From assembly GCA_001563965.1 (NCBI GenBank), contig LKMS01000073.1, positions 1 through 7,531 of the forward strand: a stretch of 7,531 nucleotides of DNA, in the 5' to 3' direction. Source of the DNA: Haloferacaceae archaeon PL-Br10_E2g29 (lineage in GTDB: Archaea; Halobacteriota; Halobacteria; Halobacteriales; Haloferacaceae). The notes beneath the pieces were generated by a model. The model saw nothing but the letters and a program-made list of their open reading frames with translations, had not been told where the DNA came from and did no database searches. Position numbers and translations under genes: made by a program. Below, piece after piece: positions 1-5,960 of this stretch; the stretch's first letter is position 1; every line of letters begins with the position of its first letter.

Positions 1-104
1 CATACTGTCCGTCGATCACACTCGAACCGACCACCCACATCCTACTCACAGTCCACTGATGCACTCACACACGACATTCCCCACCGTCACACAGGTTTCG
101 TAGC

Positions 105-875
105 ATGGTACATCCACTCACGTATCCGACAGCTGAAACGGCCCCGGCAATCGAAACAGCTGGCGGCCGTCAAGATCCGACCAGCGGCACCACACCAGCC
201 GAGCAAACCGGCCGAACTGCCGCGTCAGAAAACCAACCGGCGGCCACACCACAACAAACACAGACACCGACCGTTGATTCTCCCGCGCAGTCTCTCGATG
301 CAGCAACCGAACCGACCGCCGATAACGACGAGAAGCCCGAGCCGCTGCCGCTCGATCAGGTGTTCAGCATTCTCAAAAACCAGCGACGACGACACGTGTT
401 GCGAATTCTCAAGGCGACCGACGAGCCCGAAGTCTCGCTCAGCGACCTTGCCGAACAGATCGCGGCCTGGGAGAACGACAAACCAATCGCACAGATCACC
501 TCCGGTGAGCGCAAGCGGGTCTACGTCGGCCTCTATCAGTGCCACCTGCCAAAAATGGACGGCATGGATGTGATTTCGTTCAACAAGCCACGAGGGCTGA
601 TCTCGCTCAGCTCGGATGTTGACGTGCTCTACGGCTATCTCGACACGGTCGATGAGCCCGAGGAGCCGTCGTGGCACGCCTACCCAGCGCTGTTGTCGGC
701 TGGGGCGGCACTCGTACTGACGGGTGCACTACTCGCACAGTCGACGACAACGATGCCCCTTATCGAGTCGGCCGTCGTCTTACTCATCGGCTCGTTTTCG
801 GTCTATGCGCTCGTCAGCTTCTCCCGACAGCGTGAGGCAACAGACGAACAGGCGATGGTCGCGGAGGAACAATGA
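105..875 (+). CDS. DUF7344-type winged-helix protein with two C-terminal membrane helices
   Basis: A probable membrane-anchored DNA-binding protein of 256 residues. Residues 1-80 are a low-complexity stretch rich in Thr, Ala, Pro, Gln and Glu, likely disordered. Residues 82-180 match the haloarchaeal DUF7344 winged-helix pattern: LDQVFSILKNQRRRHVLRIL as the opening helices, a SLSDLAEQIA helix, a GERKRVYVGLYQCHLPKM recognition-like segment and a DVLYGYLD end. Two hydrophobic segments follow at about 193-213 and 217-239, then a short charged tail. The ATG at 105 is the only ATG ahead of the domain, and an in-frame stop lies at 57-59. There is no clear Shine-Dalgarno site. The stop overlaps the acetyltransferase start (ATGA), so the two are probably cotranscribed. 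A role as regulator or membrane sensor of the glycan genes is inference; DUF7344 proteins have no well-defined biochemical function that I know of. Confidence 0.85.
   Translation: MVHPLTYPTAETAPAIETAGGRQDPTSGTTPAEQTGRTAASENQPAATPQQTQTPTVDSPAQSLDAATEPTADNDEKPEPLPLDQVFSILKNQRRRHVLRILKATDEPEVSLSDLAEQIAAWENDKPIAQITSGERKRVYVGLYQCHLPKMDGMDVISFNKPRGLISLSSDVDVLYGYLDTVDEPEEPSWHAYPALLSAGAALVLTGALLAQSTTTMPLIESAVVLLIGSFSVYALVSFSRQREATDEQAMVAEEQ
863..867 (+). promoter_or_regulatory. Shine-Dalgarno site of the acetyltransferase gene
   Basis: GGAGG lies four bases before the ATG at 872, inside the last codons of the DUF7344 gene. It supports that start and fits internal-operon translation by a Shine-Dalgarno mechanism, whereas genes at the head of haloarchaeal transcripts are often leaderless. 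Confidence 0.6.
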
Positions 876-1456
876 GTTTCGTCACCCGTGGCTCACAGGC
901 GACAGTAGATTCGAACGTCACGGTTGGCTACCAGTATGCCGCAGACGTTGGCCCAACGGTGCTCGGCGACGACGCACGACTCCGGTCGGGGACAACCATC
1001 TACGCGGACGTCGAGGTCGGCCACGGCTTCATCACCGGTCACGATGCGCTGGTTCGCGAGGGAACGACCGTTGGCGACAACGTCGTTCTCGGGTCGAAGT
1101 CGGTGCTCGACGGCCGGGTGACCGTTGGCGACGACGTCCGTATCCAGACCGGCGTCTACGTGCCGCCGGCCAGCCGCATCGACGACCGGGTGTTTTTGGG
1201 ACCGAACGTCGTGCTCACGAACGATCCCTACCCACTGCGACAGGCTGTCGATCTCACGGGGCCGACCATCGAGGCCGACGTTTCGGTCGGCGCAAATGCG
1301 ACGGTTCTCCCCGGCGTCACCGTCGGGAGGGGTTCGTTTGTTGCCGCCGGGGCGGTCGTCGTCGACGATGTTCCACCGCGAACGCTGGCGGTCGGCGTTC
1401 CCGCCACGCACCGCCCGCTGCCCGACCCGCTTGACACCGGAAACATGGTCGCATGA
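872..1456 (+). CDS. Hexapeptide-repeat (left-handed beta-helix) sugar N-acetyltransferase, WbpD/WlbB-like
   Basis: A 194-residue acyltransferase predicted to acetylate the amino group of a nucleotide-activated amino sugar using acetyl-CoA in the cytoplasm. The chain is almost entirely hexapeptide repeats of the [LIV]-G-x4 type, for example VGDNVVLGSKSVL (67-79), VTVGDDVRIQTGVYV (83-97), VFLGPNVVLTNDPYP (107-121) and VSVGANATVLPGVTVGRGSF (137-156). It ends in the family's AAGAVVVDDVPP...VGVPA signature (158-178). The GPNVVLTNDPYP loop and overall length are like WbpD/WlbB, the UDP-2-acetamido-3-amino-2,3-dideoxyglucuronate N-acetyltransferases, so I prefer that subfamily over serine or maltose acetyltransferases. 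The start overlaps the preceding stop by four bases, and its own stop overlaps the aminotransferase start in the same way. Pairing with a DegT aminotransferase is the classical aminate-then-acetylate arrangement. The exact sugar is not known. Confidence 0.9.
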   Translation: MSFVTRGSQATVDSNVTVGYQYAADVGPTVLGDDARLRSGTTIYADVEVGHGFITGHDALVREGTTVGDNVVLGSKSVLDGRVTVGDDVRIQTGVYVPPASRIDDRVFLGPNVVLTNDPYPLRQAVDLTGPTIEADVSVGANATVLPGVTVGRGSFVAAGAVVVDDVPPRTLAVGVPATHRPLPDPLDTGNMVA

Positions 1457-2547
1457 TTCCGGTTGCCGACCCGCAGTTCGGCGAACGCGAGATCGACGCC
1501 GTTTGCGCCGTGCTCGAAAGCGGATACGTCGCCGACGGCCCGGAGGTCCGGTCGTTCGAACGGGAGTTCGCCGACTACTGCGGGGCCGAGCACGCGGTGG
1601 CGACCTCCAACGGCACCACCGCGTTGCACGCGGCCATCGTCGCGCTCGGACTCGGCGAGGGCGACCGGATCGTCACCACCCCGTTTTCGTTCGTCGCCAG
1701 CGCCAACGCGATCAGATTGGCGGGTGCGACCCCTGTCTTTGCGGACATCGATCCCGAAACGTACACGCTGGATCCTGCCGCTGCCGAGCGGGCCGTGCGC
1801 GAAACCGGCGCGGACGCGATTCTCGCTGTGCATCTCTACGGACTGGCTGCCGATATGGACGCACTCGGTGAGGTCGCCGCCGACACCGACACGCTGCTAA
1901 TCGAGGACGCCGCCCAAGCCCACGGCGCAACCTACCACGGCGATTTCGTGGGCACGCTCGGCGACGCCGCCTGCTTCTCGTTTTATCCGACAAAAAACAT
2001 GACGACAGGTGAGGGCGGGATGGTTCTCACCGACGACCAGGTCGTCGCCGACCGTGCGGCGAGCTTTATCAACCACGGACGCGGCGGCGAGCGCCGCTAC
2101 GATCACGCACAACTGGGCCACAACTTCCGGTTGACCAGCATCGCCGCCGCGATCGGCCGGGTTCAACTCGAGCGGCTCGCTGACTGGATCGACCGCCGGC
2201 GTGCAAACGCCGCCAGACTGACCGACGCGATCGAGCCACTCGACAACGTGGATGCACCCGTCGAGCCAGCCGGCTATGGCCACGCCTACCATCAGTATAC
2301 GGTTCGCTGTGCCGACCGCGACGCGGTTCGCGAGCGACTCGCCGAGGCTGGTGTTGATTCGGGCATCTACTATCCAACGCCGATTCACCAGTTGGGCGCC
2401 TATGACGACACGGCGGTGTCGATGCCGGTGGCCGAGCGGGCGGCAACCGAAGTGCTCTCGCTGCCGGTCCATCCTGCACTGACCGACACGGAGGTCGACC
2501 AGGTCGCAAGCGCGCTGTCGGCACTCGAAACACAGCCGCTGCAGTGA
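1453..2547 (+). CDS. DegT/DnrJ/EryC1/StrS-family PLP-dependent sugar aminotransferase
   Basis: A 364-residue fold-type I aminotransferase, full length for the family. It is expected to transfer an amino group, usually from glutamate, to a keto-sugar nucleotide. Visible motifs in order: a substrate/phosphate region SNGTTALHAA (52-61), TTPFSFVASANAI (75-87), the pyridine-nitrogen aspartate in LIEDAAQAHGA (149-159; D152), and the Schiff-base lysine in SFYPTKNMTTGEGGM (176-190; K181). These are followed by NHGR (207-210), the HNFRLTSIAAAIG segment (223-235) and a YHQYTVR strand (279-285). All catalytic positions are present. The start is fixed by the ATGA overlap with the acetyltransferase and by MIPVADPQFGERE, a typical family N-terminus. 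WbpE/ArnB/PseC-like alternatives cannot be separated by eye; the WbpD-like neighbour favours a 3-amino sugar. It is the last gene of the first unit. Confidence 0.95.
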   Translation: MIPVADPQFGEREIDAVCAVLESGYVADGPEVRSFEREFADYCGAEHAVATSNGTTALHAAIVALGLGEGDRIVTTPFSFVASANAIRLAGATPVFADIDPETYTLDPAAAERAVRETGADAILAVHLYGLAADMDALGEVAADTDTLLIEDAAQAHGATYHGDFVGTLGDAACFSFYPTKNMTTGEGGMVLTDDQVVADRAASFINHGRGGERRYDHAQLGHNFRLTSIAAAIGRVQLERLADWIDRRRANAARLTDAIEPLDNVDAPVEPAGYGHAYHQYTVRCADRDAVRERLAEAGVDSGIYYPTPIHQLGAYDDTAVSMPVAERAATEVLSLPVHPALTDTEVDQVASALSALETQPLQ

Positions 2548-2621
2548 CTGTGCCGCGCCGGTGACCGGATTGCTGCGAGAACAGCTCGATGTGGCCGGTG
2601 GGGCACGCGGCGTGTGGCTGC

Positions 2622-2626
2622 TTTTT
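2622..2626 (+). terminator. T-run, candidate archaeal terminator after the aminotransferase gene
   Basis: A run of five T (GGCTGCTTTTTCG context) lies about 75 bases after the aminotransferase stop. Archaeal intrinsic termination depends mainly on U-tracts, with little need for a hairpin. It is the longest T-run in this intergenic region and a reasonable 3' end for the first transcript. The run is short, so the call is tentative. Confidence 0.35.
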
Positions 2627-2716
2627 CGTACAACTGTCCGCCCTTAGTGACAGATCCTCCCGTGTTGGTACCGCTCAAAATTCCTGCTGTGGCTGGTGAA
2701 CGGCCGCCTCGGATCC

Positions 2717-2736
2717 CGGTAGCTCAGTCGCTACCG
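2717..2736. repeat. Inverted repeat in the intergenic region (7-bp arms, 6-base loop)
   Basis: CGGTAGC at 2717-2723 is exactly complementary to GCTACCG at 2730-2736, with TCAGTC between them. It lies about 60 bases upstream of the proposed TATA-like box of the second unit and about 90 bases beyond the T-run of the first. It could be a transcript hairpin or a binding site. It also resembles a tRNA D-arm, but no tRNA is present. Confidence 0.5.
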
Positions 2737-2759
2737 CGATTGCCGGCAGTCTGCACGAC

Positions 2760-2787
2760 GCAGGTAGTGGTTGCTTGCATGCAGGTA
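2760..2787. repeat. Direct repeat GCAGGTA with 21-bp period
   Basis: GCAGGTA occurs at 2760-2766 and again at 2781-2787, start to start 21 bp, about two helical turns, so both copies face the same side of the DNA. Both lie just upstream of the proposed TATA-like box of the second unit, the position expected for a transcriptional regulator's site in archaea. Confidence 0.4.
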
Positions 2788-2790
2788 AGC
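2773..2790. promoter_or_regulatory. Imperfect palindrome upstream of the second unit, candidate operator
   Basis: GCTTGCATGCAGGTAAGC is an 18-bp sequence with 7 of 9 symmetric pairs, and it contains the perfect 8-bp palindrome TGCATGCA at 2776-2783. It ends three bases before the TATTACTA box, so a protein bound here would sit over the B-recognition region. A winged-helix dimer such as the one encoded at 6678-6953 would be a natural candidate, but this is only inferred from position. Confidence 0.35.
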
Positions 2791-2793
2791 GAC

Positions 2794-2801
2794 CTATTAC
2801 T
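2794..2801 (+). promoter_or_regulatory. TATA-like promoter element of the second unit
   Basis: TATTACTA ends 30 bases before the ATG at 2832. Archaeal TATA boxes are centred about 26-27 bases before the transcription start, which would put the start a few bases ahead of the ATG and give a nearly leaderless mRNA. No Shine-Dalgarno site precedes that ATG, in agreement. The same octamer lies 27 bases before the minus-strand gene starting at 7083. Confidence 0.45.
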
Positions 2802-2831
2802 ACCCGGATTTAACGTCTCATCTCGGGTGTA

Positions 2832-3590
2832 ATGGCCGAACATCGTCCATCGCTCGATGCCGACTCGCTCGGCGACGTCGAGTTCACCCACCGGTGGTAT
2901 CGCCGCTTTCTCGAAGCGCTCCAGGAAGCGGGCTACCAGTTCACCAGTTTCACCGACTCGCTTGGTGCGGGAGACCTGCTGCTCCGACACGATGTGGATC
3001 TCTCGATCGACGCGGCGCTCACGATGGCCCAAATCGAAGCCGAGCTCGACATCACCTCGACCTACTTCGTGTTGGTGTCGTCAGCACTGTACAATCCGTT
3101 CGAACGCAGCCACAGCGAGGCGCTCGCCGAGATCGAAGCGCTCGGTCACGAGATTGGCCTTCACTTCAGCACACACCGATACTGGCCGGCCGACGAACCG
3201 CCGGCAGCTGAGGCAATCGAAATCCGCGTTGCCGCCGAACAGGCCATGCTCGAAACGGTCTGTTCGCCGGTCGAAACCGTCTCGTTTCACCGGCCGCCGT
3301 CGTGGGTGCTGAACCGGACATTTTCGGGGTTTCGAAGCACCTACGAGTCGCGCGTGTTCGACGAAATCGGCTACGTTGCCGACTCAACTCAACGCTGGCG
3401 ACACGAGCCACCGGACGTCGACAGCTTCCCCGAGACCGCACAGGTGCTCACGCATCCGGGGCTCTGGGCCGCTGTCGACGCCGACTTCGACGAGCGAGTA
3501 ACCCAGGCGATACGCGACGCCTGCACCCACAGTGAACGTGCCACGCGTCAGGAGTTCGGCACCGAAACCACGACCGGAGAATCCACATGA
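2832..3590 (+). CDS. NodB-like polysaccharide deacetylase-family protein
   Basis: A 252-residue protein whose motifs fit the carbohydrate esterase 4/NodB fold, which removes N- or O-acyl groups from sugars with a bound metal. RHDVD at 52-56 takes the place of the usual TFDDG motif (D54 possible base, D56 metal ligand). GLHFSTH at 109-115 gives the HxxxH metal pair (H111, H115). FHRPP at 152-156 corresponds to the RxP motif and LTHPGLW at 206-212 to the late catalytic-histidine region. All metal ligands are therefore kept. I see no signal peptide or membrane helix, so it probably acts on a cytoplasmic nucleotide- or lipid-linked sugar. It is the first gene of its unit, with no Shine-Dalgarno site, and its stop overlaps the next possible start as ATGA. 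The HDVD variant recurs in surface-polysaccharide loci, and its true substrate here is unknown. Confidence 0.85.
   Translation: MAEHRPSLDADSLGDVEFTHRWYRRFLEALQEAGYQFTSFTDSLGAGDLLLRHDVDLSIDAALTMAQIEAELDITSTYFVLVSSALYNPFERSHSEALAEIEALGHEIGLHFSTHRYWPADEPPAAEAIEIRVAAEQAMLETVCSPVETVSFHRPPSWVLNRTFSGFRSTYESRVFDEIGYVADSTQRWRHEPPDVDSFPETAQVLTHPGLWAAVDADFDERVTQAIRDACTHSERATRQEFGTETTTGEST
3576..3580 (+). promoter_or_regulatory. Shine-Dalgarno site ahead of the 39-residue ORF
   Basis: GGAGA lies six bases before the ATG at 3587, inside the last codons of the deacetylase gene. Its spacing suits the short ORF and not the glycosyltransferase start more than 110 bases further on. That is the main reason to think the short ORF is translated. 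Confidence 0.45.
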
Positions 3591-3706
3591 GCCACGACAA
3601 TCGACAGCAGCAGTCACGCACAACACCCAGCACCGAACGCGGCCGAACTGGCATCCATCTGCTCGGACAAGCAGTGGGGAGCGTCACCGGGGGCACTCAT
3701 GTATAA
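3587..3706 (+). CDS. Possible 39-residue protein bridging the deacetylase and glycosyltransferase genes
   Basis: A short ORF starts at the ATGA that also holds the deacetylase stop and ends in TAA eight bases into the glycosyltransferase gene. It thus spans exactly the 108-base gap between two otherwise tightly coupled genes. GGAGA at 3576-3580, six bases before its ATG, is a better Shine-Dalgarno site than most in this unit. The product is polar at the start (MSHDNRQQQSRTTPSTERGR) and ends IHLLGQAVGSVTGGTHV. It has no recognisable domain and is basic rather than acidic, unlike typical haloarchaeal proteins. It may be a real small protein, a leader whose translation couples the two genes, or the remnant of a former gene end. 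Confidence 0.4.
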   Translation: MSHDNRQQQSRTTPSTERGRTGIHLLGQAVGSVTGGTHV

Positions 3707-4835
3707 GGATCACACGGTCGCCGTGGTTGTCCCCGCGTACAACGAGGAAGGGTTCGTTGGGAGCGTCATCGACGACCTGCCGACATTTATCGACCGCGCG
3801 TACATTGTTGAGGACGGCTCGACCGACAACACCTGGGCGGAGATTTGCGAACACAGCGAGCGGCGCAACGCAGCCCATGAGGGCCGGTTCGACGAACTCG
3901 TCATCCCGATTCGACACGACGAAAACCGTGGCGTTGGCGGGGCGATCAAAACCGGCTACCAGCGCGCCCGCAAAGAACGGATCGAGATCACCGCGGTTCT
4001 CGGTGGTGACGACCAGATGGATCCCGCCGTGTTGACCGCCTATCTCGACCCGATTGCCGACGGATCGGCGGACTACACCAAGGGAAACCGATTCAGTCGA
4101 GCCGACGACTGGGAGACGATGCCACGGTTTCGGTTGTTCGGCAACGTCGTCCTCTCGTATCTCACGAAGATCGCCAGCGGCTACTGGGGCATCATGGACT
4201 CGCAAAACGGCTACACCGCCATCTCGCTGTCGGCACTCGACGCCACCGACATCGACGGCATGTACGAGTACTACGGCTACTGCAACGACCTGTTGGTTCG
4301 ACTCAACGCGGCCGATGTTCAGGTTGCCGACGTGCCGCGGTCATCGACGTACGCCTACACCGACGGCTGGAAAAGCCACATTGCCTACCACGAGTACATT
4401 CCCCGCGTTTCGGGGATGTTGGCGCGAAGCTTTGGCTGGCGACTCCGCCGAAAGTATCTGATCACCGAGTACAACCCGGTCGCCCCGCTGTATCTCGCGG
4501 GCGCGACGTTGGTCGGACTCAGCCTTGCCGGGCTGGTGAACTCGCTGCGGAGCCGCGAACAGGATTCGGGCTCGTGGGTGGTGTCGACAACGCTCGGCGC
4601 GAGCGTGCTGTTTATCGCCTCACTGCTCGACCGCGAAGCGAACGCACACCTCGAAACCAAAGTTCGCGACAGCGACGGCGACGAGAAGAAATCGGCTGAC
4701 GACGAAGCGAGCCAATCCAGCGACGACGACGAAACCGGCACGGACGAAACGGCCGATCGCGAAACGGATGTCACCGCGGAGCCGAACGAGGACGGCGGCC
4801 TCATTCCGTCCAACCCGCTGTCGGTGGGTGAGTAG
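3699..4835 (+). CDS. Membrane-anchored GT2 family glycosyltransferase (dolichyl-phosphate sugar synthase-like)
   Basis: A 378-residue GT-A-fold transferase expected to move a sugar from a nucleotide donor to a lipid carrier or glycan on the cytoplasmic face of the membrane. Motifs: VAVVVPAYNEE (7-17) and YIVEDGSTDNT (35-45, D39) for nucleotide binding, then HDENRGVGGAIKTGY (73-87). The DxD-like metal site is GGDDQMDP (102-109), and KGNRF (128-132) and SQNGYTA (168-174) follow. This order is that of DPM1-like and AglJ-like transferases. Two hydrophobic segments at about 260-281 and 292-310 anchor the C-terminus, followed by a roughly 60-residue Asp/Glu-rich tail. The start is the first ATG after the deacetylase stop, preceded by a G-rich stretch at 3689-3693; the frame is open back to 3591 but has no other ATG or GTG. 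The stop is directly followed by the ATP-grasp start. The acceptor is unknown. Confidence 0.93.
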   Translation: MYKDHTVAVVVPAYNEEGFVGSVIDDLPTFIDRAYIVEDGSTDNTWAEICEHSERRNAAHEGRFDELVIPIRHDENRGVGGAIKTGYQRARKERIEITAVLGGDDQMDPAVLTAYLDPIADGSADYTKGNRFSRADDWETMPRFRLFGNVVLSYLTKIASGYWGIMDSQNGYTAISLSALDATDIDGMYEYYGYCNDLLVRLNAADVQVADVPRSSTYAYTDGWKSHIAYHEYIPRVSGMLARSFGWRLRRKYLITEYNPVAPLYLAGATLVGLSLAGLVNSLRSREQDSGSWVVSTTLGASVLFIASLLDREANAHLETKVRDSDGDEKKSADDEASQSSDDDETGTDETADRETDVTAEPNEDGGLIPSNPLSVGE

Positions 4836-5960
4836 ATGAGCCGACAACCCCGCCGAAAGCTGACCGTTCTCATGACGGGTGCGGGCGCACCGGGCGCATC
4901 GGGCATTATCCAGAGCCTTCGGGCCACCGACGAACGACAGATTCGGATCGTCGGTGTCGACATGGATCCCGACGCCTACGGCTTCGCGCTCGTCGACGAC
5001 GCCTACACCGTCCCCGCTGGCGACGACCCCGACTACATCGACCGGCTGGTGGCAATCGAACGGCAGGTCGGTGCTGATGTGGTGCTCCCGTTGACGACGG
5101 CGGAAATCGAGCCGCTTGCGGCCAACACTGCCCGTTTCGAGGCGACCGTAATGGTGTCGACCGCCGCGTCGCTGGCGGTTGCCAACGACAAAAGCCAGCT
5201 GTACGAGTTTCTCGCGGACGCAGGCTTCGATGCCGCGCCAGTTTCCCACCGCGTCGAGTCGGCGACAGCGTTCACCGACGCCGTTGCGTCGTTGGGCTAT
5301 CCCGACGTGCCGGTCTGTTTCAAGCCACCGGTCGCAAGCGGGATGCGCGGCTTCCGGGTGCTCGATGAGGGAACTGACCGACTGACCCGACTGCTCGAAA
5401 CCAAACCCGACAGCCCGGTCACCACGCTCTCGGAGGTGCTTCCGATCCTCTCTTCGGGCGACTCGTTCCCTGAACTGACCGTCATGGAGTACCTGCCGGG
5501 CATGGAGTACAGCGTTGACGTGTTGGCCATGGGCGAGCGGGTCGGCCCCGTGGTTCCGCGGTCGCGAGCGCACACCCGCGCAGGCATCTCGTTTGGCGGA
5601 ACCGTCGAACAGCGAACGGATCTCATCGAGATGGCCAGCGAAATCAGCCGCGCGCTCGGACTCGAGTACAACGTCAACATCCAGTTCAAACTCGATGCCG
5701 ACGGCGTCCCAAAGATTCTCGAGATCAACCCGCGGGTCGCCGGAACGATCATCATGTGTACCGGCGCGGGCGCAAACCTCCCGTATCTGGCCGTGAAGTA
5801 CGCCCTCGATGAGCCGATTCCGCCGGTCGATATCGAGTGGGGCACCCGGATGAGCCGGTTCTGGCAGGAGCTTTTCCGCACGCCCGACGGCGAACCGTTC
5901 CAACTCGAACCCGAACCGATCCATCGGTTTGCGGTTCCACCCAGCGTGGCCGAACAATGA
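4836..5960 (+). CDS. ATP-grasp family carboxylate-amine/thiol ligase
   Basis: A 374-residue ATP-grasp enzyme, a family that activates a carboxylate as an acyl phosphate and joins it to an amine or other nucleophile. The N-terminal nucleotide-fold domain opens with LTVLMTGAGAPGASGIIQSL (9-28) and contains GVDMDPDAYG (40-49), much like CarB- and PylC-related proteins. The central ATP-binding domain has the lysine of CFKPPVASGMRGF (161-173; K163) with its glycine-rich loop, the hinge VMEYLPGMEYSVDV (216-229), and NVNIQFKLD (279-287). The metal-binding KILEINPR (293-300; E296, N298) is intact. The start directly follows the glycosyltransferase stop (TAGATG), with GGTG five bases upstream as a weak ribosome site. 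The stop overlaps the HAD gene start. The substrate is not evident; its setting suggests amide-type decoration of a sugar or glycan precursor. Confidence 0.9.
   Translation: MSRQPRRKLTVLMTGAGAPGASGIIQSLRATDERQIRIVGVDMDPDAYGFALVDDAYTVPAGDDPDYIDRLVAIERQVGADVVLPLTTAEIEPLAANTARFEATVMVSTAASLAVANDKSQLYEFLADAGFDAAPVSHRVESATAFTDAVASLGYPDVPVCFKPPVASGMRGFRVLDEGTDRLTRLLETKPDSPVTTLSEVLPILSSGDSFPELTVMEYLPGMEYSVDVLAMGERVGPVVPRSRAHTRAGISFGGTVEQRTDLIEMASEISRALGLEYNVNIQFKLDADGVPKILEINPRVAGTIIMCTGAGANLPYLAVKYALDEPIPPVDIEWGTRMSRFWQELFRTPDGEPFQLEPEPIHRFAVPPSVAEQ

Noticed and set aside
1..104. Possible divergent gene starting at the minus-strand ATG formed by bases 1-3
   Set aside because: Only the start codon would be inside the window, and neither a ribosome site nor a clear TATA-like box can be seen on that strand.
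2718..2736. Possible tRNA: GGTAGCTCAGTCGC resembles a tRNA D-arm
   Set aside because: No matching acceptor stem, anticodon arm or T-arm (GGTTCRA-type sequence) follows within the required distance. The similarity is explained by the simple 7-bp hairpin.
2614..2832. 72-codon plus-strand ORF in the intergenic region, its TAA overlapping the deacetylase ATG
   Set aside because: The translation has no Asp and a single Glu, many Pro and Val, and no domain, unlike any neighbouring haloarchaeal protein. It crosses the proposed terminator and promoter elements and has no ribosome site. The TAATG junction looks accidental.
5837..5956. Upstream extension of the HAD protein by 40 residues
   Set aside because: The extra residues are read out of frame within the well-supported ATP-grasp gene, are basic and Arg-rich, and precede a start with the standard ATGA overlap and the normal HAD N-terminus.
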